A DNA stretch of 58,134 bases from JANRKF01 sp033763575. GTDB taxonomy: Bacteria; Pseudomonadota; Alphaproteobacteria; Rickettsiales; SXRF01. A program made the position numbers and the translations under genes. Below are positions 41,873-49,982 of this stretch, in pieces (the first letter of the stretch is position 1; each line of letters starts with the position of its first letter). The DNA lies in contig JANRKF010000021.1 in assembly GCA_033763575.1 (NCBI GenBank), positions 1-58,134 on the forward strand, written 5' to 3'. The notes below the pieces were generated by a model. That model ran no database searches. It worked only from the letters and a program-made list of their open reading frames with translations, and was not told the origin of the DNA.

Positions 41873-42152
41873 AAGTCCGCACTAGATGTGGTGTTATTGA
41901 TGTTGCAAACTATAGGGTGTTTTGCGCCACACTACAAAGGAAAAAATATGGACGAATGGCGCAAGCCATCCGAAGCGCGTAAGCGCGAAGGATGGCGGGA
42001 GTGACGGGACTGATGAATGGCCTACTTGCCATTCACCCTGCGGGCGGCTTCGCCGTCAATTTTTGCTTACTGCAAAAATTTCGAACCATGTGGTTCTCGC
42101 CAACCTTTCTGCATTTACACAAAGACCCGCATGACGCGGGTCTTTGTGTAAA
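41873..42152. other. Gap upstream of nuoA: dyad-rich sequence with a partial tRNA-Asp copy
   Basis: No gene is supported. 41968-41999 holds a GCCATCC...GGATGGC dyad. 41992-42011 is an exact 20-nt copy of the tRNA-Asp 3' end (on the minus strand, ending in CCA). 42020-42105 is unremarkable and A/T-richer. The nuo promoter should lie near 41873-41950; I could not fix a -35/-10 pair. Confidence 0.6.
42114..42152 (-). terminator. Perfect 17-bp hairpin downstream of tRNA-Asp
   Basis: TTTACACAAAGACCCGC pairs perfectly with GCGGGTCTTTGTGTAAA around a five-base loop. It abuts the CCA end of tRNA-Asp and so should end the tRNA transcript; being symmetric with A/T-rich ends, it could also act in the other direction. 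Confidence 0.8.
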
Positions 42153-42229
42153 TGGCGGGAGTGACGGGACTCGAACCCGCGGCCTCCTGCGTGACAGGCA
42201 GGCGCTCTAACCAACTGAGCTACACCCCC
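42153..42229 (-). tRNA. tRNA-Asp (GTC)
   Basis: On the minus strand the acceptor GGGGGTG pairs with CACTCCC (one G-U), then discriminator G and encoded CCA. The D arm is TAGCTCAGTTGGTTAGAGC, the anticodon stem-loop is CCTGCCTGTCACGCAGG with GTC, and the T arm is CGGGTTCGAGTCCCG. 77 nt. Confidence 0.96.
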
Positions 42230-42352
42230 GCAAGGGGTAAATTACATTTCGCGCCAGTCCGTCGTCGCCCTTCGGGCTATGCCGGACACTGCCTCGCCCA
42301 AGATGTCGGGCTCCACATGGCTGCGCCACGCGTAGCCCGCCAGGGCGAAGCG

Positions 42353-42429
42353 TGGTGGGTGTTGAGAGACTCGAACTCCCGACCCTCTCGGTGTAAACGA
42401 GATGCTCTAACCAACTGAGCTAAACACCC
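42353..42429 (-). tRNA. tRNA-Val (TAC)
   Basis: Acceptor GGGTGTT pairs with AACACCC, discriminator A and encoded CCA follow. The anticodon loop TTTACAC gives TAC at 34-36, and the T arm is GGGAGTTCGAGTCTCTC-like. 77 nt, probably in one transcript with tRNA-Asp 123 nt further on. Confidence 0.95.
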
Positions 42430-42569
42430 TTAAACTCCCTTCTTGCGAAGGGCTTTTTGTCACAAGGAGGGAAGCGTATAGCCAGTTTTTCGGGTGAATG
42501 CAACATGCAGTTTGCAAATTCGTAAAAAAAACGCCCAGACCTAAGCCTGAGCGTATTTTTAAGTCTCAG

Positions 42570-42688
42570 TAATTACGCTAGGGTTAGGCAGATGCGAAGA
42601 ATTTTTTAGACCCGGAGCGCAGCGTACATAAAGTACGTGAGCACCGGAAGCTATAAAAATTCAAGCAAGCTGCCAATCCTAGTAGTAA
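42570..42688. repeat. Structured palindromic element abutting the hup stop codon
   Basis: Terminal inverted ends TAATTACGCTAGG and CCTAGTAGTAATTA. The core GCGCAGCGTACATAAAGTAC is followed by GTGAGCACCGG and CAAGCAAGCTGCC. It aligns with the element at 36217-36340 in order and spacing. The right end overlaps the TAA of hup, so it may double as a terminator. Confidence 0.75.
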
Positions 42689-42985
42689 TTATGCAGCTTT
42701 TTTCTTGCTGCTTTTGTTCACAGCTTCAGCAAGAGCTTTGCCGGCTTTGAATTTTGGCTTGTTAGCAGCTGGGATTTTGATCACAGCGCCGGTGCGTGGG
42801 TTGCGGCCTTCGGTCGCTTTGCGGTGCACGGTGCAGAAGGTACCGAAACCAACGAGGCGAACTTCGTCACCTTTCGACATTGCTTTCGAAACGATAGCAA
42901 TGAATGCATCCACAGCTTCAGCTGCTTTTGCTTTGGTCAGGTCGGTTTTATCTGCGATATCTGCAATGAGTTCGTTCTTGTTCAT
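42689..42985 (-). CDS. hup: DNA-binding protein HU
   Basis: 98 residues of HU type: MNKNELIADIADKTDLTKAK, VRLVGFGTFCTVHRKATEGR NPRTG with the DNA-intercalating Pro and the PAANKPKFKAGKALAEAVN end, plus a Lys-rich tail. HU compacts and bends DNA as a dimer. IHF is excluded by the C-terminal sequence. GGGAG lies 8 nt before the ATG. It is downstream of tig-clpP-clpX, a usual alphaproteobacterial order. Confidence 0.97.
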   Translation of the reverse strand: MNKNELIADIADKTDLTKAKAAEAVDAFIAIVSKAMSKGDEVRLVGFGTFCTVHRKATEGRNPRTGAVIKIPAANKPKFKAGKALAEAVNKSSKKKAA

Positions 42986-43015
42986 GGTCTAACTCCCTAG
43001 TTTGCGTGAATGAAC

Positions 43016-43021
43016 ATTATA
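43016..43021 (-). promoter_or_regulatory. Candidate -10 of the hup promoter
   Basis: TATAAT on the minus strand, about 31 nt before the HU ATG. No clear TTGACA is found at the right distance upstream. The 286-nt gap to clpX contains no gene; it also has a G/A-rich stretch and no strong terminator. Confidence 0.45.
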
Positions 43022-43271
43022 AAAGAAAAATGACGAGGTTCTCTTATTGAGGCTGACTCTTCATTTCCGGACATCACAACGATGCCTTAGCCGGACAAAA
43101 GCACGGAACAAAACAATTGGCAACCAGAAAAATCGCGTTTCATGAAAAAAAATCGCTTGGAAGGCGGCTCTCAGTCTTGGGTTTTTATTTTCCCGGCAAC
43201 AAAACCGCTGAATTAATTCCGCATACGGAATGATTGAAACACCTTATTTTCCAAGGATTTCAGCGTTTTTA

Positions 43272-44534
43272 TCAGTGCGCTTTCTTGGAGGCCTTGCTGT
43301 CGCTGGAAACGATCACCGGGGCCGCGCCGTTATCGATCACGTCGGCGTTAATAATCACCTCTTCGACGCCTTCTTTGCCCGGAATGTCGTACATCAGGTC
43401 CAAAAGCGCGCCTTCGAGGATGGCGCGAAGGCCGCGCGCGCCGGTTTTACGTTCGATCGCTTTTTTGGCAATGGACTTCAGTGCATCGTCCGAAAATTTA
43501 AGCGCGACACCTTCCATCTCGAACAGTTTCTGGTACTGCTTTATAAGCGCGTTCTTCGGCTCGGTGAGGATGGAGATGAGCGCTTCTTCGTCGAGATCGG
43601 TGAGCGTGGCGATCACCGGCAGGCGACCGACAAACTCCGGGATCAAACCGAATTTCAGCAAATCTTCCGGCTCCACTTTCGCAAACAGCTCGCCGATACG
43701 GGCATTCTCCTTGCTGCGCACATCGGCGCCGAAACCGATCGAGGTGCCTTTGCCGCGTGCCGCGATGATTTTCTCCAGGCCGGAAAACGCGCCGCCGACG
43801 ATGAACAAAATATCCGCCGTATCCACCTGCAGGAATTCCTGCTGCGGATGCTTGCGGCCGCCCTGCGGCGGAACGCTGGCTACCGTGCCTTCCATGAGTT
43901 TCAGCAGCGCCTGTTGCACGCCCTCGCCCGACACGTCGCGGGTGATGGAGGGGTTATCGGATTTGCGGGAAATTTTATCCACCTCATCGATATACACGAT
44001 GCCGCGCTGGGCGCGCTCGACATTATAATCGGCGGCCTGCAGCAGGCGCAGGATGATATTTTCCACGTCCTCGCCGACATAGCCGGCTTCGGTGAGCGTC
44101 GTCGCGTCGGCCATGGTGAACGGCACGTCGAGGATGCGGGCGAGCGTTTGCGCCAGCAGCGTCTTGCCCGAACCGGTCGGGCCGATCAGCAGGATGTTCG
44201 ACTTGGCCAGCTCAATATCATTATTTTTCTCAAGCAGCGACACGCGCTTGTAATGGTTATGCACGGCGACCGAGAGCACCTTCTTCGCCTGGTCCTGGCC
44301 GATGACGTAATCATCGAGCACCTTGCGGATTTCGGACGGCTTGGCGATATCGTCGCCGTCTTTCGCGAGCACGCCTTTATCGGCCGCCTTGATGATGTCC
44401 ATGCACAGCACCACGCATTCATCGCAGATGAATACGGTCGGCCCCGCAATGAGCTTGCGCACTTCATGCTCGCTTTTTCCGCAGAAAGAGCAGTAACGGG
44501 TGTTTTTGGATTCTCGGCTGGTGGGTTTGGTCAC
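43272..44534 (-). CDS. clpX: ATP-dependent Clp protease ATP-binding subunit ClpX
   Basis: 420 residues. The N-terminal zinc domain has CSFCGKSEHEV and CDECVVLC, then Walker A GPTGSGKTLLAQTLA, Walker B IVYIDEVDKI, the IGFG pore loop and the C-terminal sensor domain (RKTGARGLRAILEG). It unfolds substrates and feeds them to ClpP. The start is a GTG at 44534 preceded by AGGGA. A 7-bp-unit hairpin sits in its leader. Confidence 0.98.
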   Translation of the reverse strand: MTKPTSRESKNTRYCSFCGKSEHEVRKLIAGPTVFICDECVVLCMDIIKAADKGVLAKDGDDIAKPSEIRKVLDDYVIGQDQAKKVLSVAVHNHYKRVSLLEKNNDIELAKSNILLIGPTGSGKTLLAQTLARILDVPFTMADATTLTEAGYVGEDVENIILRLLQAADYNVERAQRGIVYIDEVDKISRKSDNPSITRDVSGEGVQQALLKLMEGTVASVPPQGGRKHPQQEFLQVDTADILFIVGGAFSGLEKIIAARGKGTSIGFGADVRSKENARIGELFAKVEPEDLLKFGLIPEFVGRLPVIATLTDLDEEALISILTEPKNALIKQYQKLFEMEGVALKFSDDALKSIAKKAIERKTGARGLRAILEGALLDLMYDIPGKEGVEEVIINADVIDNGAAPVIVSSDSKASKKAH

Positions 44535-44544
44535 AAAATAGTCC

Positions 44545-44648
44545 CTGGTTGTTAGTCTTTGGTCTTTGGTTTTTGGTCTTTAGAGTTTCCCATGGCCATT
44601 ATATCGCATTTATCTTAACCAACGACTAACGACCAAAGACTAAAGACC
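44545..44648. repeat. Inverted 7-bp-unit array between clpX and clpP (cargo-free)
   Basis: The left arm reads GGTTGTT AGTCTTT GGTCTTT GGTTTTT GGTCTTT. The right arm, read on the other strand, is GGTCTTT AGTCTTT GGTCGTT AGTCGTT GGTT. The loop between them is about 33 nt. The whole 104 nt occupies nearly the entire gap. Confidence 0.85.
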
Positions 44649-44654
44649 GCCTTT

Positions 44655-45308
44655 TCACTTCTTCTTATCCCCCGCCTCCGCCACGTCGCCGCGTTTTTCG
44701 ACGATCTGGTCGATCAGGCCGAAATCCTTGGCCATTTCGGCGCTCATGAAATTATCGCGCTCCATGTTTTTCTCGACATTGGACAGTTTCTGTCCGGTAT
44801 GCTTCACGTAAATATGGTTCAGGCGCGATTTCAGGGAGAGGATTTCCTTGGCATGGATCTCGATATCGGTCGCCTGCCCCTGATAACCGCCGGACGGCTG
44901 GTGGATCATGATCCGCGAATTCGGCAGGGTATAGCGCATACCCGGCTCGCCCGCGCAAAGCAGGAGCGATCCCATCGACGCCGCCTGCCCCATGCAGAGC
45001 GTGGCCACTTTCGGCTTGATATATTGCATCGTGTCGTAAATGGAGAGGCCGCTCGTCACCACCCCGCCCGGCGAGTTGATATACATGAAAATCTCCTTGT
45101 CGGGATTTTCCGATTCGAGGAACAGAAGCTGGGCGTTGATGACGGTCGCCATGTGATCTTCGACCTGGCCGGTGACGAAAATGATGCGTTCTTTCAGGAG
45201 CCGCGAATAAATATCGAACGAGCGCTCGCCGCGGCTCGTCTGCTCGATCACCATCGGAATCAGTGTGTCGGTTACAGTACTTGGCACACCATCAAAAATA
45301 TTCGCCAT
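44655..45308 (-). CDS. clpP: ATP-dependent Clp protease proteolytic subunit ClpP
   Basis: 217 residues. The catalytic triad is visible: Ser in MGQAASMGSLLL, His in PNSRIMIHQPSGGYQGQ and Asp in MERDNFMSAEMAKDFGLID. The N-terminus has the usual propeptide region (VPSTVTDTLIPMVIEQTSRG ERSFDIYSRLL). It forms the double-ring peptidase used by ClpX. Confidence 0.98.
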   Translation of the reverse strand: MANIFDGVPSTVTDTLIPMVIEQTSRGERSFDIYSRLLKERIIFVTGQVEDHMATVINAQLLFLESENPDKEIFMYINSPGGVVTSGLSIYDTMQYIKPKVATLCMGQAASMGSLLLCAGEPGMRYTLPNSRIMIHQPSGGYQGQATDIEIHAKEILSLKSRLNHIYVKHTGQKLSNVEKNMERDNFMSAEMAKDFGLIDQIVEKRGDVAEAGDKKK

Positions 45309-45379
45309 AAAATTGCCTTTGTTGTGAATGTTATATGCTAGCTGTAGCTGGCAATCGTTAACGAAGTGTTTATGTGCGA

Positions 45380-46753
45380 CTAGTCCTTTTTGGCTTTTTT
45401 TGCTTTCGCCTTCGTCGTCTTCTTCGGCGCGTCGTCGTCTTCCTCGCTGGCGTCTTTCAGCTCATCGACGCTGACTTTCGTATCGTCGAACGCCACCTGT
45501 GTCAGGATGAAATCGACCGCTTTTTCTTCGAGGATCGGCCCGCGCAGATCTTCCAGGCGCTCGGGATTGTTTTTGTAAAACTCCATCACCTTGCGCTCCT
45601 GCCCGGGGAACATGCCGGCCTGCTGCATCGCGGCGCGGCCAAGTTCTTCGCGGCTCACCTGCAATTTATTGCGGTTGCTGATTTCGGCGAGCAGGATGCC
45701 GAGCTTCACGCGGCGCGAGGCGATCGCTTTATATTCTTCCTGCAAATCGGCATCGCTTTTGCCGGAAAGCGATTCATCGCCCTCGGCCTGCGCCTGCTTG
45801 AGGCGCTGCCAGATATTATCGAACTCCATTTTCACCATGCCTTCCGGCAGGTCGAATTTCACCGTTTCATCGAGCACGTCGAACAGTTGTTTTTTCAGCT
45901 GCGAACGCACCATCTGGTCATATTCCTTGATGAGCTGGTTGCGCACCGCTTCACGTAAGCCCCGCAGATCGGCGAAGCCGCGCTGTTTGGCAAAATCGTC
46001 GTCGATCGCCGGGGTTTCCTTGGCGAGCACCGTATGCACTTTCACTTCGAAGGCGGCTTCCTTGCCCGCGAGATGCGCGCTGCCGTAATCGCTTGGGAAG
46101 GTCACGGTGACGGTGCGCTCATCACCGGCTTTCACGCCGACCAGCTGCTCCTCGAAATTATCGATGAATTGTTTGCTGCCGAGTTCGAGGCGGAATTTTT
46201 CCGCGGTGCCGCCATCGAACGCCACGCCGTCGATCATGCCTTTGAAATCGATTTCGACCACATTGCCCAGCTCGGCTTTCGTGCCTTCCGCTGCCGGAAC
46301 CATGGCGGGCGAACGTTCGGCGATGCGGGCGCAGGCTTCATCGACTTCTTTTTCCTCGATCTCGAAGGTGTTGCGCGCAAGGCGGATGCTTTCGAATTTC
46401 GCCTCCGGCACTTCGGGGAAAGTTTCCACCGAAATGGTGTAGGCGAGGTCTTTGCCCTCGGCATAGGTTTCCACCGCCACATCCGGGGTGAGCGCCGGGC
46501 GCAGTTTATGATCGGAGAGCACCTGGCCGGTGGTGCGCTGGATGACGTTTTTCAGCACGTCGTTTTCCATCGATTTGCCATAGCGCTGCTGGAGGATTTT
46601 CATCGGCACGAAGCCGGGGCGGAAGCCCGGGATCTTCACATGCTTTCCGGCGTTTTTCAGCTCGGTCTCCAGCTCGTCCTGGATGGTGCTGGCGGGGACG
46701 ACGACCTGGTATTTGCGCTTGAGGCCGGCGGATTCGATTTCTTTGACTTGCAT
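45380..46753 (-). CDS. tig: Trigger factor
   Basis: 457 residues. The N-terminal ribosome-binding domain has the signature GFRPGFVPMKILQQRYGKS, the central FKBP-type PPIase domain runs from about 155 to 240 (VVEIDFKGMIDGVAFDGGTA), and the C-terminal chaperone arms follow. A Lys/Ala/Asp-rich tail (EEDDDAPKKTTKAKAKKAKK) ends it. It binds nascent chains at the exit tunnel. The first gene of tig-clpP-clpX. Confidence 0.97.
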   Translation of the reverse strand: MQVKEIESAGLKRKYQVVVPASTIQDELETELKNAGKHVKIPGFRPGFVPMKILQQRYGKSMENDVLKNVIQRTTGQVLSDHKLRPALTPDVAVETYAEGKDLAYTISVETFPEVPEAKFESIRLARNTFEIEEKEVDEACARIAERSPAMVPAAEGTKAELGNVVEIDFKGMIDGVAFDGGTAEKFRLELGSKQFIDNFEEQLVGVKAGDERTVTVTFPSDYGSAHLAGKEAAFEVKVHTVLAKETPAIDDDFAKQRGFADLRGLREAVRNQLIKEYDQMVRSQLKKQLFDVLDETVKFDLPEGMVKMEFDNIWQRLKQAQAEGDESLSGKSDADLQEEYKAIASRRVKLGILLAEISNRNKLQVSREELGRAAMQQAGMFPGQERKVMEFYKNNPERLEDLRGPILEEKAVDFILTQVAFDDTKVSVDELKDASEEDDDAPKKTTKAKAKKAKKD

Positions 46754-46892
46754 AGGGCTACTTCCGTGAATGTTGCGGGAACAGGTAGGTATAGGGGATG
46801 TTTTTACGTCATGGAAGGGGGAAAAACCACATCAATGCCAAAAAGGCAATAAAAAATGGCACACGCGGGGGAGAAGGCGAGATATCCAGGAA

Positions 46893-47684
46893 TCATGGCG
46901 CGGGCGTAGCCGCCGCCGGTGCCGGTGGCGGTGGAACCGGTGCAGGTTGCGATGGCACAGGGTTACCGGCAGGAGGTGTATCCGGGCCTGTCGTATTAAC
47001 CACCGGAGTTGCAGGTTTCGCTGCCGTCGCCTCCGCCTGCGCCGCCACTGGATTACTTGCAGCAGTCGGCGCCTTGGGCGCTTCCGCCTTGGGCACAGGT
47101 TTTTCCAGCTCTTGCAGGAGCGTTCCCACATCCACGCCGATGTTTTTTGCAATCGGCGCTAAGTTGCGCATGTTCGATTCTTCCGCCCATTTATCGTTGA
47201 AGCGCTCGAACCAGCCGCGCTTGTCATTCGGCTTGGCTTCATCGGTGAACATGCGCGTGAACGCCTTAAAAAAATCCCCGATCGCGGGCAATATGCTGAG
47301 TCCGGGCAGCGACATCACCGCGCTCAACCAGTTGCCCGATCCCACCGACGAGGCCACGTTCTGCGCGGTTCCGGCAAAGGCGCTGAGCGTGCCCATATCC
47401 ATCTCTTGCGGTGTCCTTCCGTTTGCCACATCCAGCAGGGTCTTCTTCAGCGTGTCGATGTGCTGCTTCTGGCTGGCCGCAATTTTATTATGGGCTTCCT
47501 CCTTCGTAAGAGGTTTTTGACCGGCGCGCTCGCGCTGGGCTGAAAGCGCCAGCAGGCTGCTTTCCGTTGTCTGACCGATATTCGCGATGGAAGGTGCAAG
47601 GATGCTATCATCGCCATTCATCGCTTCCTGCGTGAGGCGCTCTATATTATGTTTCCACCTTGCGATTCTGTCTTCATCAGCCAT
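46893..47684 (-). CDS. Unknown protein with Pro/Ala-rich C-terminal tail
   Basis: 263 residues, not recognised. The first 130 residues are helical (LTKEEAHNKIAASQKQHIDT LKKTLLDVA), then comes a short hydrophobic stretch (NWLSAVMSLPGLSILPAIGD), an amphipathic FFKAFTRMF and a second charged helical part. The last 65 residues are Pro/Ala/Thr-rich and probably disordered or surface-exposed. There is no signal peptide. The style is like the gene at 5705. It follows tig by 139 nt on the same strand but is upstream in transcription, so it could share that transcript. Confidence 0.55.
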   Translation of the reverse strand: MADEDRIARWKHNIERLTQEAMNGDDSILAPSIANIGQTTESSLLALSAQRERAGQKPLTKEEAHNKIAASQKQHIDTLKKTLLDVANGRTPQEMDMGTLSAFAGTAQNVASSVGSGNWLSAVMSLPGLSILPAIGDFFKAFTRMFTDEAKPNDKRGWFERFNDKWAEESNMRNLAPIAKNIGVDVGTLLQELEKPVPKAEAPKAPTAASNPVAAQAEATAAKPATPVVNTTGPDTPPAGNPVPSQPAPVPPPPAPAAATPAP

Positions 47685-48227
47685 GTTCCCATATTACCAC
47701 GCTAATTTTAAATAGAGTATGAAGTTTTGATGACATCGGGGGACGGCATGGCCCGGCGGCGCAAAAAAATGTGACAAACCAGCCATGAGCCGCGTCCCAT
47801 ACGGAGGGTTTTTCCCCTCCCCTTGAGGGAGGGGTCAGGGGAGGGGTGGTTGCCGCATTGGCACTAAGCTCACCACCCCCCACCCAACCCTCCCCCTCAA
47901 GGGGGGAGGGCTTCAAGTTGGCGCAAGCCTCGGCAACATTACAAAAATTTAATGTTCCGCCCCCCTTCCGGGACAACACTACAGGTGGGAATATGATGGA
48001 GAGAGGGTCTCATCGGCGGCGGAAATGGGGGGCGCAGGGCCGGAGAAATATACGAAAATATTATCTAATACATTGTTAAACAACAATTTTTATACAAAAC
48101 AACGCGCTAAAACAAGCTCAAACCAGTCCAAAATCAGTCGAAACAAGCTAGAAATCAGTCAAAACAAGTTAGAAATCAGCTAAAATAGTTGCAAATTAAG
48201 CTCTAAAGGCTAACCACTAACAAACGT
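47685..48227. other. Repeat-filled gap before the agmatine-deiminase-like gene
   Basis: No gene is supported. 47811-47911 holds a C-rich palindrome family (CCCTCCCCTTGAGGGAGGGG and its mirror), and 48105-48190 holds degenerate A/T-rich tandem units of about 21 nt (AAATCAGTCAAAACAAGTTAG). A G/A-rich block lies at 47990-48050. The promoter of the following gene should lie in or near the A/T-rich tract. Confidence 0.65.
48105..48190. repeat. Degenerate ~21-nt A/T-rich tandem repeats
   Basis: Three to four units close to AAATCAGTCRAAACAAGYTAG, ending 37 nt before the ATG at 48228. The units could hold repeated binding sites for a regulator. Copies differ by several bases. Confidence 0.6.
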
Positions 48228-49316
48228 ATGACCATGAATTACCGTATGCCTGCCGAATGGGAGCGGCACAAAGCAACCCTGCTCGCCTGGCCGCATAACC
48301 ATGCCGACTGGCCGGGCAAGTTCGCGCCGATTCCGTGGGTCTATGCCGAGATCATCCGCCACCTCACCCGGCATGAGCGTGTGATGCTGCTGGTGCAGAA
48401 TGCGCGTGCGGAAGCATCGGCAAAAGACATGCTGGAGCGGGCCGGCGCCGATCTCGGCAAGGTCGATTTTTTCCAGATTCCCACCAACCGCGTCTGGATG
48501 CGCGACGCCGGGCCGATCTGGGTGAAGCCCTCCACCATACTGGATTTCCGCTTCAACGCCTGGGCGAAATATCCCAACCACCGGCTGGACGATGCGATTC
48601 CCAAAAAGCTGGGGGCGCTCCTGTCATTGCGAGCGAACGCAGAGAGCGCGGCAATCCAGAAATCCTCGAAAAACCGGATTGCTTCGTCGCATGCTCCTCG
48701 CAACGACGTGCGTATCATTCAACCCGTCCACAAAGGCAAGCGCGTGGTGCTCGAAGGCGGCGCGATCGATGTCAATGGCAAGGGCCTGCTGCTTTCCACC
48801 GAGGAATGTTTGCTTTCAAAAAAACAATGCCGCAATCCGGGTTTCACAGCGGCGGATTACGAGGAAATATTCGCGAAATACCTTGGCATCTCCAAGGTCA
48901 TCTGGCTCGATAAAGGCATCGTCGGCGATGACACGCACGGCCATGTCGACGACATCGCCCGCTTCGTGAATGAAGATACCGTGGTCACCGTGGTTGAGGG
49001 CAATAAGAAAGATGCGAATTACGCGCTGCTGCAGGAAAACCTGAAGCGCCTGAAAAAAACAAAGCTCACTATAGTTGAGCTGCCGATGCCCAAGCCGGTG
49101 ATCTTCGAGGGCGAGCGCCTGCCTGCGAGTTACGCCAATTTCCTCATCGCCAACAAGCAGGTGCTGGTGCCGGTCTTCAACGATGCGAACGACCGAATCG
49201 CGCTCAATATACTGGCGGAATGTTTTCCGGGCCGCGAGATCATTCCGATTTATTGCGGGGATTTCATCTGGGGGTTGGGCACCATCCACTGCGCCAGCCA
49301 GCAGATGCCTGCGTAA
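48228..49316 (+). CDS. aguA: Agmatine deiminase family protein with an in-frame palindromic-repeat insert
   Basis: 362 residues of the PAD_porph/AguA fold: MPAEWERHKATLLAWPHN, NRVWMRDAGPIWV (substrate Asp), VLEGGAIDVNGKGLLLSTEE, the GDDTHGHVDDIARF His motif and the terminal catalytic Cys in LGTIHCASQQMPA. It should hydrolyse agmatine to N-carbamoylputrescine in polyamine synthesis, although peptidyl-arginine-type activities occur in the family. Residues about 131-162 (SLRANAESAAIQKSSKNRIA and following) are translated from a CGTCATTGCGAG-type palindrome and look like an extra surface loop between the barrel blades. An in-frame ATG two codons in is also possible. Confidence 0.85.
   Translation: MTMNYRMPAEWERHKATLLAWPHNHADWPGKFAPIPWVYAEIIRHLTRHERVMLLVQNARAEASAKDMLERAGADLGKVDFFQIPTNRVWMRDAGPIWVKPSTILDFRFNAWAKYPNHRLDDAIPKKLGALLSLRANAESAAIQKSSKNRIASSHAPRNDVRIIQPVHKGKRVVLEGGAIDVNGKGLLLSTEECLLSKKQCRNPGFTAADYEEIFAKYLGISKVIWLDKGIVGDDTHGHVDDIARFVNEDTVVTVVEGNKKDANYALLQENLKRLKKTKLTIVELPMPKPVIFEGERLPASYANFLIANKQVLVPVFNDANDRIALNILAECFPGREIIPIYCGDFIWGLGTIHCASQQMPA
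48621..48709. repeat. CGTCATTGCGAG palindromic element inside the aguA-like gene
   Basis: Starts TGTCATTGCGAGCGAACG and ends CTCGCAACGACG. Inner parts GCGGCAATCCAG and CCGGATTGCTTCGTCGC mirror each other. The insertion is in frame and leaves the motifs on both sides intact. Confidence 0.85.
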
Positions 49317-49432
49317 ATCTTATATCGATGGCAAAACGCTTCGTTTCCTACGTTTTCAATGCGCACGTAGCGCCGCTACGCTTGCGCTTGAAAGCCTCGA
49401 AAACATCGCTTGTTTGCACGTCGCTATAAGAT
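49317..49432. terminator. Long imperfect palindrome between convergent genes
   Basis: AAATCTTATATCGATGGCAA on the left and its imperfect mirror (AAATCTTATAGCGACGTGCA on the other strand) give arms of about 55 nt. It fills the gap between the convergent aguA-like and cpaA genes and slightly overlaps the cpaA end. A bidirectional terminator is likely. Confidence 0.6.
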
Positions 49433-49915
49433 TTGGATCAGTGTGGGAATGGCATTTTTCCACATCATCCATAAAAACGCCCCGGCGATGGCGACGCCGT
49501 AAGGAATGGGCGCGTTTTTCTGGAAGAGTTTCGGCGTTTTTCCTTTGAGCGGAATATAGGGCTGGAGCTTGCGGCCAATCAGCACGATCACCGAAAACAC
49601 GCCGCCGAGGATGGCGAACAGCAGCACGAAATCCAACAAGCCATTCCAGCCGACCCACAGCGCCAGCGCCGTAATCAGCTTGATGTCGCCGCCGCCCATC
49701 ACCCGCAGGGCAAAAATCGCATAGCCGGCGAGGAACGTCACCGCCATCGCCGCCAGCGCCATTTTCCAGTCCACGGCCTGCGGCGACAAATAGACCGCCA
49801 CCGGATACAGCGCCAATAACGATCCCACCAGCCAATTGGGAATGGTATAGCGCGTCACATCCAAATATAGCGTGGCGCACATCGCAAATACAAGATACAG
49901 TGAAATCATTTCCAT
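49424..49915 (-). CDS. cpaA: Prepilin peptidase, A24/CpaA type
   Basis: 163 residues, about six membrane helices. The aspartic protease motifs are in LDVTRYTIPNW (first Asp) and MGGGDIKLITALALW (the GxGD-like GGGDIK). This is the short CpaA form that lacks the methylase domain and processes Flp/Tad-type prepilins. No other tad genes are visible in the window. The GGGDIK site makes the family assignment firm. Confidence 0.88.
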   Translation of the reverse strand: MEMISLYLVFAMCATLYLDVTRYTIPNWLVGSLLALYPVAVYLSPQAVDWKMALAAMAVTFLAGYAIFALRVMGGGDIKLITALALWVGWNGLLDFVLLFAILGGVFSVIVLIGRKLQPYIPLKGKTPKLFQKNAPIPYGVAIAGAFLWMMWKNAIPTLIQIL

Positions 49916-49982
49916 AGACTGTCTCTAGCAGGGAAATCCTAGTAATTTATTAATAAAGCGTTGCTACAATGAAACCAACCAT

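Noticed and set aside
43230..44555. Long plus-strand open frame over clpX
   Set aside because: It is antisense to a complete ClpX with all motifs; the plus-strand product is His/Arg/Phe-rich and lacks family features.
47846..48079. Small plus-strand gene in the 47.7-48.2 kb gap
   Set aside because: Most of it is translated C-rich palindrome, with no convincing ribosome site or motif.
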